A stretch of 64,000 nt of DNA from Bog-473 sp963728845 (GCA_963728845.1 CAVSLS010000021.1:1-64000); one strand, 5' to 3'; shown: positions 1-8,684, numbered from the stretch's first letter. The notes: generated by a model from the sequence alone, not told the origin. Made by a program: numbers and translations.

Positions 1-275
1 AAACGAAGGGACACCTAAACCCTTCTTCACGAGCCGCTCGCATAGACGGGAGGCCGTGGGGGCGGTGACCGCTAATAAGTCCGCCAGGTCGGCCACGGTC
101 TGGGGTCCACGAGAGGCGAGGACAACGAGCGAACGGTACTGCGTGAGGGTGACGTCCTCACCGGCGTCGGCGAGGGAGCGCGCTGCGACCGCCACGAGGA
201 CGCGGCTGGCGCCGAGGACCGCGTCGACTAGCGCGTCAGGTTCGAGCGGTACTTTAGTTTGCCGTTTTGCGTGCA
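1..275 (-). CDS. MarR-family transcriptional regulator, N-terminal part (cut by window edge)
   Basis: The reverse strand reads without a stop from the ATG at 275 to the window edge, 91 codons. The N-terminal helices are followed by a winged helix-turn-helix: the stretch TLTQYRSLVVLASRGPQTV, then DLADLLAVTAPTASRLCERL, is the typical MarR recognition region. MarR proteins are dimeric repressors that often sense phenolics or oxidants. The wing and C-terminal dimerisation helix lie outside the window. The region just upstream is AT-rich (TGCAATAATTAG on the reverse strand), so a promoter close to the ATG is likely. Family call is firm; the ligand is unknown. Confidence 0.85.
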
Positions 276-632
276 TCTACTAATTATTGCATAGGGTAAC
301 GACTTCGGCTCCGATTCTTCTTGCAGTTCGCCCCGACTTCAGGACCGCAGCGGCCGACGCATACGAATCGGACGGCGCCGGTGAATACGAGTTGCGCCAC
401 GGTGTCACAGATCCCGTCGGGGAAGCCCGCAGTAGGGCCAGCCCGGAGTCGATCCCGGCCCGGAACGTCGAAACCCGACTGGCGCTAAGGCGCACGCCGA
501 TCGGAAGACCATTGCCGTTGAGGGAGTGCCCGACCTGGCGACCCCTCCCAGTCAGCCTTCGAGGTGATGGGCACAGAGCCCGCGGCGCAGCCTCATGGAA
601 AACTGGAGCGGATCAACAGAATCGAGGTAGCC
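276..632. other. Intergenic region between MarR and the DUF4118 gene
   Basis: This 357-bp stretch separates two divergent genes. The first 30 bases are AT-rich and probably hold the MarR promoter. The rest is GC-rich, with short open frames on both strands that show no recognisable domain. I see no RNA gene or repeat here. Confidence 0.4.
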
Positions 633-1382
633 ATGGAGAGAATCCGGCTTCACCGAGACCAGATAGCCCTCCTTGCCGCGGTCGTCCTCCCGCTCGCGAT
701 GGCAGCCATTCTCGTCCCATTCCGCTCGATCTTCGCCAACACTGCGGCAGCGTTGATCCTCGTCACGATCATCGTGGCGGTGGCTGCCTTGGGTAACCGG
801 GTTGCTGGAATTGTGGCCACGGTCTCCGCCACGGTCTGGTTCGACTTCTTCCTCACCCGGCCCTATGAGAAGCTCGCCATCACCCACCGACCCGACATCG
901 AGACCGCCATATGTCTTTTTGTGGTTGGCATCATCGTGACCGAGCTGGCGGCTCGCAACCGTTATCACCGTGCAACGGCAGTGGAGGAAGCCGATTTCGT
1001 CGGCCTGATTCACGACGTTTCTGAACTCGCGACGTCGGGTGCATCCTCTCGAGAAGTCGTTGAGCGTGTACGAAAGGAACTGATTCCCTTGCTTCACCTT
1101 CAGCGGTGCCACTACGAGTCTGGGGCAACAAAACAACCGATAATGCGGCTCGAACACGACGGACATGTCTTTCTTGGGGGCAGAACCTGGGCCGTCGATC
1201 GCCTTGGGCTGCCCGGACCTGAGATCGAACTACTTGTGCAAATTCAGGGGCATGCGCTCGGCCGATTTATCTTGACACCGAGCGCAGGGACGCCGGTGTC
1301 GCACGAACGACGACTTGTGGCAGTGGCGATCGCGGATCAAGTCGGCCCGTCGTTGCGACCCCTGCTCGGCTCGCGAATCTGA
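633..1382 (+). CDS. DUF4118-domain membrane protein (KdpD-like sensor module)
   Basis: The protein has about 249 residues. Hydrophobic segments lie near residues 10-30, 37-60 and 85-102, in the arrangement of DUF4118, the four-helix membrane module of KdpD-type sensors. The segment WFDFFLTRPYEKLAITHRPD between helices is characteristic of DUF4118. A soluble C-terminal half (about 105-249) resembles a GAF-like sensory region, and there is no histidine-kinase or ATPase domain, so it is a stand-alone sensor or an orphaned part. I chose the ATG at 633 because a GAGGTA site lies just upstream; an in-frame start at 564 has none. The signal sensed is unknown. Confidence 0.7.
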   Translation: MERIRLHRDQIALLAAVVLPLAMAAILVPFRSIFANTAAALILVTIIVAVAALGNRVAGIVATVSATVWFDFFLTRPYEKLAITHRPDIETAICLFVVGIIVTELAARNRYHRATAVEEADFVGLIHDVSELATSGASSREVVERVRKELIPLLHLQRCHYESGATKQPIMRLEHDGHVFLGGRTWAVDRLGLPGPEIELLVQIQGHALGRFILTPSAGTPVSHERRLVAVAIADQVGPSLRPLLGSRI

Positions 1383-1439
1383 GCGAAGTCCGCCTTGCTA
1401 GTCCTGAAAGGGAGTTTGCGTTACCTAGATTTCTGATGA

Positions 1440-2045
1440 GTGGACCCAGGTAGCACTGAGGGCAAGATCTCTGGCGATGTCGTCGCCGACAGCGTCGCCA
1501 CTTATTCCGACGACCCGGATGCCTTTGCGGCCTTCAGTGAGTCTGCCGTCGTTGGTCCTTTCGTTGCCTTCGAGGCGCTTCTTCAGCCCTCCTCGACCGT
1601 GCTCGATGCTGGTTGTGGCGCAGGACGAGACCTCGCTCGCCTCGCCCAGCGCGGCCACAGGGGAGTAGGAGTTGATCTGAACCGAGACTTCGTCGATCGA
1701 GCTCGAGCTCACGGGCCGGTGATGCTCGCCGATCTTCGAGCGCTGCCGTTGATTGCAGCCTCCTTCGACGCCATTTGGGCTAGCGCCTCCATGATCCACC
1801 TCCCTTACAAAGACGCCACAGTCGCACTAGGAGAATTCGCCCGGGTCGCTAGAACGGGTGCTCCTCTAAGCGTGTCAGTCAAGACCAGCGGGATCACAGG
1901 ATGGGCCGACGACAAGCCCATAGGAAGACGCTGGTTCTCGATCTGGACTGCCGGCGATTTCGCTGGAGCAGTCCAGGAGGCCGGACTGTCAGTCGAAAAT
2001 GTGCTGGACGACGGCCACTGGGTAGAAGTCAGAGCCCGCAGGTGA
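1440..2045 (+). CDS. Class I SAM-dependent methyltransferase
   Basis: A 201-residue protein with the Rossmann methyltransferase core. Motif I is VLDAGCGAGRDLARLA (about 55-70), followed by the acidic loop GVGVDLN and motif post-I. The stretch LPLIAASFDAIWASASMIHL matches motifs II/III. Length and order fit the Methyltransf_11/25 families, which act on small molecules. The start is a GTG. The substrate cannot be deduced from the neighbours, which are a sensor-like membrane protein and a convergent SDR. Confidence 0.8.
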   Translation: MDPGSTEGKISGDVVADSVATYSDDPDAFAAFSESAVVGPFVAFEALLQPSSTVLDAGCGAGRDLARLAQRGHRGVGVDLNRDFVDRARAHGPVMLADLRALPLIAASFDAIWASASMIHLPYKDATVALGEFARVARTGAPLSVSVKTSGITGWADDKPIGRRWFSIWTAGDFAGAVQEAGLSVENVLDDGHWVEVRARR

Positions 2046-2133
2046 CGCCAGGGGCTTTGTTGGATGGGCCGAATGCGGGGAATTCCAAGGCCATCCCCGG
2101 TCCCGAAGTTGCCGCCGGGTGGGCTCAAGCGGA

Positions 2134-2844
2134 TTAGCCCGGAGTTTTTTGGAGCTGCGGATAGAGGGCGGGAACGCCGCCAGCAAGTGCGCCCTGCATC
2201 TCGCGGCTGACATCGTCTGCGACTATTTCGAAGAGATCCTGCTCGACACCGTCGATGGCGATTTTGGCGATATCAAAGGGGTTTGACTTGGGTGCGGTTA
2301 TCGAAGCGGTCATGTCTGTGTCCATGTAACCGACATGGAGCCCAGCCACCCGGATGTTCTGCTCTGCCAGCTGCACGCGCAGTGCGTTGGTCATTGACCA
2401 TTCTGCCGACTTCGCGGCGCAGTAAGCGCCGCTTCGGGGGAAGCTGACCCACGAGAGTACGGAAAGGATGTTGAGGATGGACCCTCCGCCGTTGGTCGAG
2501 ATCTTCGGGGCGAAGGCTCGGATCACCGACAGTGTCCCGAAGAAGTGGGTGTCCATCTCGAAGCGAATCTGCGCTTCGTCTCCGTTGAGAAGGTCTGAGC
2601 GGGGGGGTGAGCCGGCGTTGTTGATCAGGAGGGTGAGGTCGCCGGCGATCTCGACGGCGCGGGCCACCGACGCCGGGTCGGTGATGTCGAGAGCGACCAC
2701 CTTGGCGGCGGGCAGGTCGACAGCGTCGGGGTTGCGTGCCCCGGCGTACACGGTGGCGCCCCGGCTGAGCAGCTCGTTAGCGAGGTGGCGGCCGAGCCCT
2801 CGGTTAGCTCCAGTGACGAGGGCGGTGGATCCGTTGATATTCAT
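2134..2844 (-). CDS. Short-chain dehydrogenase/reductase (SDR)
   Basis: A 236-residue classical SDR. It has the NAD(P)-binding TGANRGLG motif (about 11-18), the NNAG structural motif (about 75-78), an active-site serine region (ILSVLSWVS) and the catalytic YCAAK pair (about 141-145). The C-terminus continues to a normal end. It is an NAD(P)-dependent oxidoreductase of unknown substrate. It lies on the same strand as, and 29 bp after, the MFS efflux gene, so the two may form one transcript responding to the HxlR regulator. Confidence 0.85.
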   Translation of the reverse strand: MNINGSTALVTGANRGLGRHLANELLSRGATVYAGARNPDAVDLPAAKVVALDITDPASVARAVEIAGDLTLLINNAGSPPRSDLLNGDEAQIRFEMDTHFFGTLSVIRAFAPKISTNGGGSILNILSVLSWVSFPRSGAYCAAKSAEWSMTNALRVQLAEQNIRVAGLHVGYMDTDMTASITAPKSNPFDIAKIAIDGVEQDLFEIVADDVSREMQGALAGGVPALYPQLQKTPG

Positions 2845-2873
2845 GATGTCTCCTTATGTCTGGGATGAGCGGG

Positions 2874-4331
2874 TCAGGTTGTGGCTGTGGCTGTGGCTGT
2901 GGCTGTGGGACTGGCTGGTGCGGGGCGCCGGAGGAGGGTGAGGGCGGGAACGATGCCGACGAAGGAGATAGCGGCACATACCCACCAACCATGGCGAAAC
3001 GCGTCGAGTGCTGCGCTGTCGTGACCCACTGCGGTGCCGAGCACTGCCACGAGCACGGCCACGCCCAGGGCGAGGCCGGTCTGGCGGATCATGTTGATGA
3101 CCGCAGTGCCGGTGGCAAATGACTGCGGTGGAAGCGAGGAGGCGGCCGTGGCCATCAGGGTCGGAAGGGTGAGGCCGACTCCGACACCGGTCAAGATCAT
3201 CCCGCCGAGGACCCCCGAGAGATAATTGGGTTGGACCGTGATCGCAACCGCCCACCACGACACTCCGACGCCGAAGACCAGGCTGCCTAGCGCCATCGAT
3301 CGGGCTGGGCCGAAGCGAGCGATGAGCCGTCCGGCCACGACGAACACGATGAAGGGGACCATGATCGGTCCGGGTGCGATGGCCAGTCCGGATCGCAGCG
3401 CCGACCATCCCCAGGCGCCCTGCTCCCACAGAACGATCGAGAGAAGCATCGCGGCGAACGATGCGGAGAAGAAGATGGCCACCAGCGACGCCGCGGTGAA
3501 GCTCCGGGAGCGAAACAGCGACGGATGGATGAGCGGAGTACGGCTCCGAAGGCAGTGCAGCACGAAGAGCGTGATGAGCGCCGCAGACGCGGCGAGTGTC
3601 CAGGCGATGGCGCGTGAGCCCCAGCCCCAGTCGCTGCCCTTCACGAGCCCGAAGGTGAGGGTCGCCACGCCTGTGGTGGCCAGCACGACTCCGAGAGCGT
3701 TGGGCCGTTCGCTGGGGTGACCGGGCACATGCGGCAGTCGGTGCCAGCCGACGATGAGTGCGGCGACCCCGACCGGCACGTTGATCAGGAAGACCCACCG
3801 CCAACTCGCTGCGACCAGCAGGCCGCCGACGACTGGGCCCACGGCGGCAGACATGCCACCGACCGCCGTCCAACCGCGAACGGCACCTTGCCGGCGCTCG
3901 GCCGGGTAGGAGGCGAGGACCAACCCAAGGGAGGTCGGGGTCAGTAGGGCCGCCCCGGCCGCCTGGATGAGGCGGAAGCCGATGAGCATGCCCACGCTCG
4001 TAGAGGATGCACACGCGGCCGACGCTGCAGTGAAGATCGCAACGCCGAGGAGAAAGGCGCGGTCGCGGCGGTAGCGGTCAGCGAGGCGTCCGAAGACAAC
4101 CAGCAGCGACGCGTAGACGATGGCGTACCCGTTGAGGATCCAGGACAGCTCGCCCAGGTTCGAGGCCCCCAGGTCCCGGGCGATCTGAGGCAGGGCCACG
4201 TTCACGATGAAGAGGTCGAGGCTGGCCAAGACCACTCCGGCGCAAGTGATGACGAGCACCTGGCGGGGGGCTGGCGTTGCCCTGGCGGGGGAGCGCCCGG
4301 GACGCTCGAGCACCTGAGTGGGTTCCGTCAT
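2874..4331 (-). CDS. MFS drug efflux transporter, DHA2 (14-helix) type
   Basis: A roughly 485-residue major facilitator. The N-terminal helix LVITCAGVVLASLDLFIVNV and the loop GRLADRYRRDR (motif A) identify the DHA2/EmrB-like multidrug family, and motif C-like GPVVGGLL follows. About 14 membrane segments are visible. The ATG at 4331 starts the conserved region; upstream codons in the same frame are shadow of the divergent regulator. The last residues are an Ala-Thr dipeptide run encoded by a hexanucleotide repeat. The divergent HxlR gene starts within about 55 bp, so it probably regulates this exporter. Confidence 0.88.
   Translation of the reverse strand: MTEPTQVLERPGRSPARATPAPRQVLVITCAGVVLASLDLFIVNVALPQIARDLGASNLGELSWILNGYAIVYASLLVVFGRLADRYRRDRAFLLGVAIFTAASAACASSTSVGMLIGFRLIQAAGAALLTPTSLGLVLASYPAERRQGAVRGWTAVGGMSAAVGPVVGGLLVAASWRWVFLINVPVGVAALIVGWHRLPHVPGHPSERPNALGVVLATTGVATLTFGLVKGSDWGWGSRAIAWTLAASAALITLFVLHCLRSRTPLIHPSLFRSRSFTAASLVAIFFSASFAAMLLSIVLWEQGAWGWSALRSGLAIAPGPIMVPFIVFVVAGRLIARFGPARSMALGSLVFGVGVSWWAVAITVQPNYLSGVLGGMILTGVGVGLTLPTLMATAASSLPPQSFATGTAVINMIRQTGLALGVAVLVAVLGTAVGHDSAALDAFRHGWWVCAAISFVGIVPALTLLRRPAPASPTATATATATT
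2881..2908. repeat. Hexanucleotide microsatellite in the 3' end of the MFS gene
   Basis: Four perfect copies of GTGGCT plus a partial fifth. On the coding strand they give an Ala-Thr repeat at the extreme C-terminus. Because the unit is six bases, copy-number change would alter length without shifting frame. Confidence 0.9.
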
Positions 4332-4349
4332 AAGACTCACTGTAAGAGA

Positions 4350-4396
4350 TTGCGTTCTATGATGCAACCCACTATTCTGGATTTTGTGGAACGCAA
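4350..4396. promoter_or_regulatory. Candidate operator between the MFS and HxlR genes
   Basis: A perfect 8-bp inverted repeat, TTGCGTTC at 4350-4357 and GAACGCAA at 4389-4396, spans the very short divergent spacer. Its position over both start regions suits autoregulation by HxlR and control of the exporter. The assignment is inferred from symmetry and place only. Confidence 0.45.
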
Positions 4397-4862
4397 GAGC
4401 TACGCCGACATGCACTGCTCGGTGGCCCAGTGCCTCGAGGTGGTGGGCGAGTGGTGGTCGATGCTGATCCTGCGAGACGTGTTCTTGGGCGTGACCCGCT
4501 TCGACGACTTCCAAGAACGCCTGGGAATCTCGCGCAATATCTTGAACCAGCGGCTTAATCACCTCGTCGAAACCGACGTCCTTGCGAAGGTGCGCTACAG
4601 CGATCACCCGCCCCGCTACGACTATCGGCTCACCGACAAGGGCCGTGACCTGTGGCCGGTCCTCACCGCCATGCGCCAGTGGGGCGACCGCTACGCCGCA
4701 CCCGACGGGCCACCTCTCGAGGTGACCCACAAGGCCTGCGGCCACATATCCAACGCGGTCTTGGTGTGCTCTGTGTGTGGCGAGCGCCTCGAAGCCAGAG
4801 ATGTCCGCGCCACCCCCGGTCCAGGAGCGGTCGAGCCTCTCGTCGGGACAACGAAGCCATGA
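4386..4862 (+). CDS. HxlR-family transcriptional regulator
   Basis: A winged-helix regulator of about 158 residues. The opening ERKSYADMHCSVAQCLEVVG, then WWSMLILRDVFLG and RFDDFQERLGISRNILNQRL, is diagnostic of HxlR/DUF24 proteins, including the conserved early cysteine that can sense electrophiles or oxidants. A zinc-ribbon-like pair of cysteine motifs (CGH, then CSVCGERL) follows near residues 117-135. I chose the GTG at 4386, where the family usually begins; an ATG at 4362 is possible. Its stop overlaps the next ATG by four bases. It probably controls the divergent MFS gene. Confidence 0.85.
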   Translation: MERKSYADMHCSVAQCLEVVGEWWSMLILRDVFLGVTRFDDFQERLGISRNILNQRLNHLVETDVLAKVRYSDHPPRYDYRLTDKGRDLWPVLTAMRQWGDRYAAPDGPPLEVTHKACGHISNAVLVCSVCGERLEARDVRATPGPGAVEPLVGTTKP

Positions 4863-5150
4863 CCGTCGCCGTTCCCCGCGCCAACCGGCGCGCATTCAGC
4901 GAGGTGAGCGAGTTGCAGCCCGTCGGGCCGGGCAGTTTTGATGCCGATGTCCACCCGGCATGGACCATCGGCGGGAAACCCAACGGGGGCCTACCTCCTC
5001 GCCATACTGGGACGGGCGGCAACGTGGAACAGCGCTCACCCGCAGCGTACTGGCGACCGTCATCCACGCCGACCGGTCCCGTGCCCCTCGCCGCCGCACA
5101 TTGCGGCCCGGTCACAGGCTGCTATTCGTACGGACTCAACGGCTAGGGAA
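4859..5150 (+). pseudogene. Thioesterase-like (hot-dog fold) gene, frameshifted and truncated
   Basis: The ATG at 4859 overlaps the HxlR stop. The first frame reads FDADVHPAWTIGGKPNGG, the opening of acyl-CoA thioesterase-like proteins. At a G run (about 4985-4990) the expected continuation YLLAILGRAAT moves to another frame, and a further piece (VLATVIHADRSRAP) lies in the third frame. No C-terminal half is present; intact relatives have about 270 residues. It is a decayed gene or a stretch with several indels. The product would have hydrolysed acyl-CoA thioesters. Confidence 0.6.
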
Positions 5151-5180
5151 ATAAGTCCCTTCCTCGCGCAAGTCGAATAG

Positions 5181-5211
5181 CGCCACCGACCCGGCAATGT
5201 AATGGGGCATT
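5181..5211 (+). repeat. Dispersed intergenic motif, copy 1
   Basis: It contains the pieces CACCGACCCGGC and AATGGGGCAT in the shared order. It lies after the thioesterase relic, outside any gene. Confidence 0.55.
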
Positions 5212-5333
5212 TAGACCCTCGCCCGACCGTGTCGGCATATCTGGGATGGGGGGCGCACTTCGATATCCCTTGAGCGTTTCCGGGCGGATCAGACAATGAT
5301 GGCCACCGGCAACGACATGCCCTGATAACGCAT

Positions 5334-5687
5334 TCAGAGAACGGTTACTTCGACCACGTCCGTACGCCGAATTAATCCGTAGACATGGGGAAACCGTTCC
5401 AGTTCGCCGCCCGATCCCGGCTCATAACGAGTTTCAGAATCAAGCGTCGTCGGATCGATGCTCAGGGCAACGACAGTCGATCCTGTCGGGAAGTGGCTCT
5501 CTCTTACGAAACTCATCTGATGCTTGTCGCAACAGTGAACGAAACCCTCCGGTCCAGGGACCACGACGAGGGACTCGCGTCGCCTGGAATCCCATTCCTC
5601 GGCATCCATCAAGCAGAAGATCATCGACGACAGGCTGGGGTAGGCATCCGGCGGCAGGATTGGGGAGAGCATGATCGAGTACCGCAT
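5334..5687 (-). CDS. DUF952-domain protein
   Basis: A small protein of about 117 residues. The order IFCLMDAEEWDS, EGFVHCCDKHQM, VVALSIDPTTL, RYEPG and RFPHVYGLIRRTDVVEV is the DUF952 pattern, a fold related to ADP-ribosyl-transferase-like glutathione transferase analogues. The conserved FVHC is present. Function in the family is not established. The start is uncertain: ATGs at 5687, 5672 and 5624 and a GTG at 5717 are in frame without a good ribosome site; the domain itself begins near 5624. Confidence 0.65.
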   Translation of the reverse strand: MRYSIMLSPILPPDAYPSLSSMIFCLMDAEEWDSRRRESLVVVPGPEGFVHCCDKHQMSFVRESHFPTGSTVVALSIDPTTLDSETRYEPGSGGELERFPHVYGLIRRTDVVEVTVL

Positions 5688-5996
5688 TCGCTCTGGGCGG
5701 GCCCCGATAGTCCACACTTACATGCGCGGGCATTACCTTCCGACAGCCGCCGCTTCGAGCGCGGAGGTGGTGCTCGACAGCGAACGCCGTGGCGCTCGCT
5801 CGTGACGACACGCCGAGCTTCGTGAAGATGTTCGACAGGTGTCTTGACTAGCGCACGGTCAAGACGGTGAACTAGACCGCGGCATGGCGTGCGTTGCGCC
5901 CTGCCCCCGTTGCGCCGTACGTGCGCATGGCAACTGCCGTGAGCATCGGGGTGGGCTCGCCAGTGGCCGGCGTTCCACGCCGCTTCATCGGAGCGC

Positions 5997-6050
5997 TTGA
6001 TACCCTGGGGGGTATCATGTTATGGTTCTCAATACCCCCCTAGGTATCCG
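5997..6050 (+). promoter_or_regulatory. Promoter and two CsoR-family-type operators before the MMPL operon
   Basis: A promoter-like TTGATA (5997) and TATGGT (6021) with 18-bp spacing overlap two palindromes. The first, GATACCCTGGGGGGTATC at 5999-6016, has perfect 7-bp arms. The second at 6032-6047 has arms ATACC/GGTAT around a C tract. Pseudo-palindromes with A/T-rich ends and G/C-tract centres are the operator type of CsoR, RcnR and CstR proteins. A CsoR-family gene lies in the same transcription unit (8415), so autoregulated repression of exporter, repressor and DsbA-like gene is likely. Confidence 0.75.
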
Positions 6051-6105
6051 TGCATACGCTCCTCCTTCCGGGTGCGGGTGCCGGTCTGATCAAAGGATGC
6101 GTCCC

Positions 6106-8361
6106 ATGACAGCGACCCGAGGAACCGATCTCGACTCACCCCAAGTGTCGGCGGGAACCGAGGTGGCGGACCTGCCGGCCGAGATCCGGGACAGCGTTCG
6201 TGGAGACGACAACCCAGTCAGCTCGGGCCGTCCCGGCCCGTTCGCCCGACTTGGCGCGTGGGCCGCCACCCATTTCCGGAGGGTGCTCATCGCATGGGTC
6301 CTGGTGGTTCTCGTCTTCGGGATCTTTGCCGTCCATGTTGAGAACGCCCTCGCCGGTGCGGGGTGGCAGGCATCGAACAGCCAGTCCGTCGCAGCCCGGA
6401 CCATCATCGAGAAGGACTTCTCCGGGCTCGGGGCCACTGCGTTGGAGGTTGTCATGGTCGACCATCACGGCGCGATTGCATCGGACCCGCACGCCCAGGC
6501 CGTGGTGGTAAAGGCGACAAATGTGCTCCGCAGCGATCCCCGTGTATCGACCGTCGTCCCACCTCAACCCGGGGTCTCCGTGTCGCGGGACGGCCGGACC
6601 GCCATCATCACCGCCGGATCGGCTGCCAACTCCAACAAGATGGTGCAAGCGGCCGACTCCGTGGAGCCGAAGCTGGCCGCTCTGTCCTCGTCCGGCGTCA
6701 CCGTGACCCTGACTGGGGACAGCGCCCTGTGGGCCAACTTCAACACCGCCAACCGCTCGGCCATGCTGCGCTCCGAGATGCTGTCGTGGCCGGTGACGAT
6801 CATCATCCTGGTCATCGCCTTCGGCAGCCTGGTCGCCGCCGGACTGCCGCTGCTCTTGACCATGGTCGGCCTGCTGGTGGCTGCCGGCGCCCTGGTCATC
6901 ACCACCAAGTTCATGCCCGTCTCCATTTGGGCGCTCAACTTCGCGCTGATGTTCGCTCTCGCTCTGGGTATCGACTACGCCCTCTTCCTGGTCATGCGCT
7001 TCCGCGCCGCCCTCAAGCGTCGAGGCGCCGAACCGGGAGACCATGAAGCGATCGTTGCGTCCGTAGCCGAGACGGTCGCCACCGCCGGCAAGGCGGTGGC
7101 GTTCAGCGCTTTGACGGTGCTTGCTTCCCTGGCCGCCATCATGATCGTGCCGAGCCCGGCCTTCCGATCGATGGCCTTCGGGATCATGCTGTCCGTCGTC
7201 GCCGTGCTGGCTGCCACTCTGACGCTGCTGCCCGCCGTGCTCGGCAAACTCGGGACCAACATCAACAAGGGCACGATCCGGCTGCGTCGAGGGCCTCGGC
7301 CCGAGGGTGAGGGCTCGCTCGACCGGATCCTGCACGCGTGGGGCAGGTTCCTGTGGAGTCATCCGTTCCCGGCGGGTGCGGCAGCTGTGGTCTTGCTGCT
7401 CCTGGCCGCCGCGCCGATCATCGGGATGCGGACCAACATGCCCTCGATCACCATCGTGCCGGCCAGCGCCAACGCCCGCGTCGGCTACTACCAGGTGACG
7501 AGTGCCTTCGGCCCCGGTGCCCCGGGCACCCTTCAATTGGTCGTCCCCCAAGGCGAGCAGGCCCGCGCCCTTTCCACCCTCGCCCACGCATCGGGAGTGG
7601 CTGGCGTTGTCCCGGGGCCGACCAACGCCGGGTGGACCCTCGACCAGGTGGTCCCGACCACCGGGCCATCGACGACCACGACCGGTGTGACCATCGACCA
7701 CCTCCGCCAGGTGCTGCCGGCAGGGACGCTGATTGGCGGGGCGGCGGCCGAGAACCATGACCTCCAGCAGTCGCTGGCGTCGTACACGCCGCTCGTCCTT
7801 ACCATCTTGGGCGTCCTCGGGTTCTTGTTGCTGTTGATCGCGCTCGGTGCCCCGCTGATCGCCGCCCTCGGTGTGCTAATCACGGCCCTGTCAGTGGCGG
7901 GCGCCTTTGGCATCGGTCGTCTCATCTTCCAGAACGGCTTCCTCTCGGGTCTGCTCGGGTTCCAGCCCCAGGGCTTCATCGACGCCTGGGCCCCGCTGTT
8001 CTTCGGGGCCATGGTGTTCGGCGTGGCCATGGACTACACGCTGTTCATGCTGTCGGCGGCCAAGGAGCGCTACGAGACGCACCCGGATCCCCAGCACGCC
8101 ATGGTTGGGTCGATGCGCACGTCGGGACGGGTCGTGCTCTCGGCGGCCGCTGTCATGATCGCCGTCTTCCTGACCTTCGCCCTGTCGGGACCCCTGGCCC
8201 CCAAGGAGATGGGGGTCATCCTGGCCATCGCCGTGGCGCTCGACGCCCTGGTGGTGCGCCTGGTGGTGCTGCCGGTCGTGCTGCGGTTGGGTGGGCACAA
8301 GGCCTGGCATCAGCCGAGGTGGCTCGGACGGGTCTTGCCCAAGGTGAAGTTCTCACACTGA
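6106..8361 (+). CDS. MMPL/RND-family membrane transporter
   Basis: About 751 residues in two homologous halves. The first has a membrane helix near residue 60, a large external domain to about 240 and a bundle of helices with the MMPL signature NFALMFALALGIDYALFLVM. The second repeats this, with FGVAMDYTLFMLSAAKERYE. MMPL proteins use proton motive force to export lipids, siderophores or toxic compounds. I chose the ATG at 6106 because AAAGGA lies 9 bases upstream; an earlier start at 6022 would overlap the operator region. The substrate is unknown. Its place behind CsoR-type operators suggests a role in the stress sensed by that repressor. Confidence 0.88.
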   Translation: MTATRGTDLDSPQVSAGTEVADLPAEIRDSVRGDDNPVSSGRPGPFARLGAWAATHFRRVLIAWVLVVLVFGIFAVHVENALAGAGWQASNSQSVAARTIIEKDFSGLGATALEVVMVDHHGAIASDPHAQAVVVKATNVLRSDPRVSTVVPPQPGVSVSRDGRTAIITAGSAANSNKMVQAADSVEPKLAALSSSGVTVTLTGDSALWANFNTANRSAMLRSEMLSWPVTIIILVIAFGSLVAAGLPLLLTMVGLLVAAGALVITTKFMPVSIWALNFALMFALALGIDYALFLVMRFRAALKRRGAEPGDHEAIVASVAETVATAGKAVAFSALTVLASLAAIMIVPSPAFRSMAFGIMLSVVAVLAATLTLLPAVLGKLGTNINKGTIRLRRGPRPEGEGSLDRILHAWGRFLWSHPFPAGAAAVVLLLLAAAPIIGMRTNMPSITIVPASANARVGYYQVTSAFGPGAPGTLQLVVPQGEQARALSTLAHASGVAGVVPGPTNAGWTLDQVVPTTGPSTTTTGVTIDHLRQVLPAGTLIGGAAAENHDLQQSLASYTPLVLTILGVLGFLLLLIALGAPLIAALGVLITALSVAGAFGIGRLIFQNGFLSGLLGFQPQGFIDAWAPLFFGAMVFGVAMDYTLFMLSAAKERYETHPDPQHAMVGSMRTSGRVVLSAAAVMIAVFLTFALSGPLAPKEMGVILAIAVALDALVVRLVVLPVVLRLGGHKAWHQPRWLGRVLPKVKFSH

Positions 8362-8414
8362 TCGGCGGTCATACGAACTGAAATGTCACCTACGACGAAA
8401 GAGGAGGAGTGACC

Positions 8415-8684
8415 ATGCAATTACCCGACGAGGTGGTCGATGATCTTCGCGTGCGGCTCAAGCGCGCCGGAGGGCAGGTGCAGGCGGTGGAGACGATGCT
8501 GGCCGAAGGCCGTGAGTGTCGCGAGGTCGTGACCCAGTTGAGTGCTGCTATCAAGGCACTCGAACAGGTCGGCTTTCGACTGATCGCCAGCGGTCTGACC
8601 TACTGTCTCGAGCATCCCGCGGAGGCAGCGGAGTCCGGTTATCCACTCGACGAGGTCCAACGGATGTTCACGAAGTTGGCGTGA
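8415..8684 (+). CDS. cstR-like: CsoR-family repressor of the CstR (persulfide-sensing) subtype
   Basis: An 89-residue all-helical regulator with the family core RLKRAGGQVQAVETML and VTQLSAAIKALE. Aligned by eye with copper-sensing CsoR, which uses Cys-His-Cys ligands, it keeps both cysteines (Cys35 and Cys64) but has Gly60 at the histidine position. Loss of that histidine with both cysteines kept is the known pattern of CstR, which senses persulfides through disulfide, trisulfide or tetrasulfide links. GAGGAGG at 8401-8407 fixes the ATG at 8415. The surrounding persulfide dioxygenase-rhodanese and SQR genes agree with this role. A metal sensor with different ligands is the alternative. Confidence 0.82.
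   Translation: MQLPDEVVDDLRVRLKRAGGQVQAVETMLAEGRECREVVTQLSAAIKALEQVGFRLIASGLTYCLEHPAEAAESGYPLDEVQRMFTKLA

Noticed and set aside
6136..7758. 540-codon reverse frame opposite the MMPL gene
   Set aside because: Composition is Gly/Arg/His-rich without any motif, and the forward strand carries a clear transporter.
8415..8684. Copper-sensing CsoR
   Set aside because: The His ligand is replaced by Gly and no copper ATPase or chaperone is nearby, while persulfide genes are.
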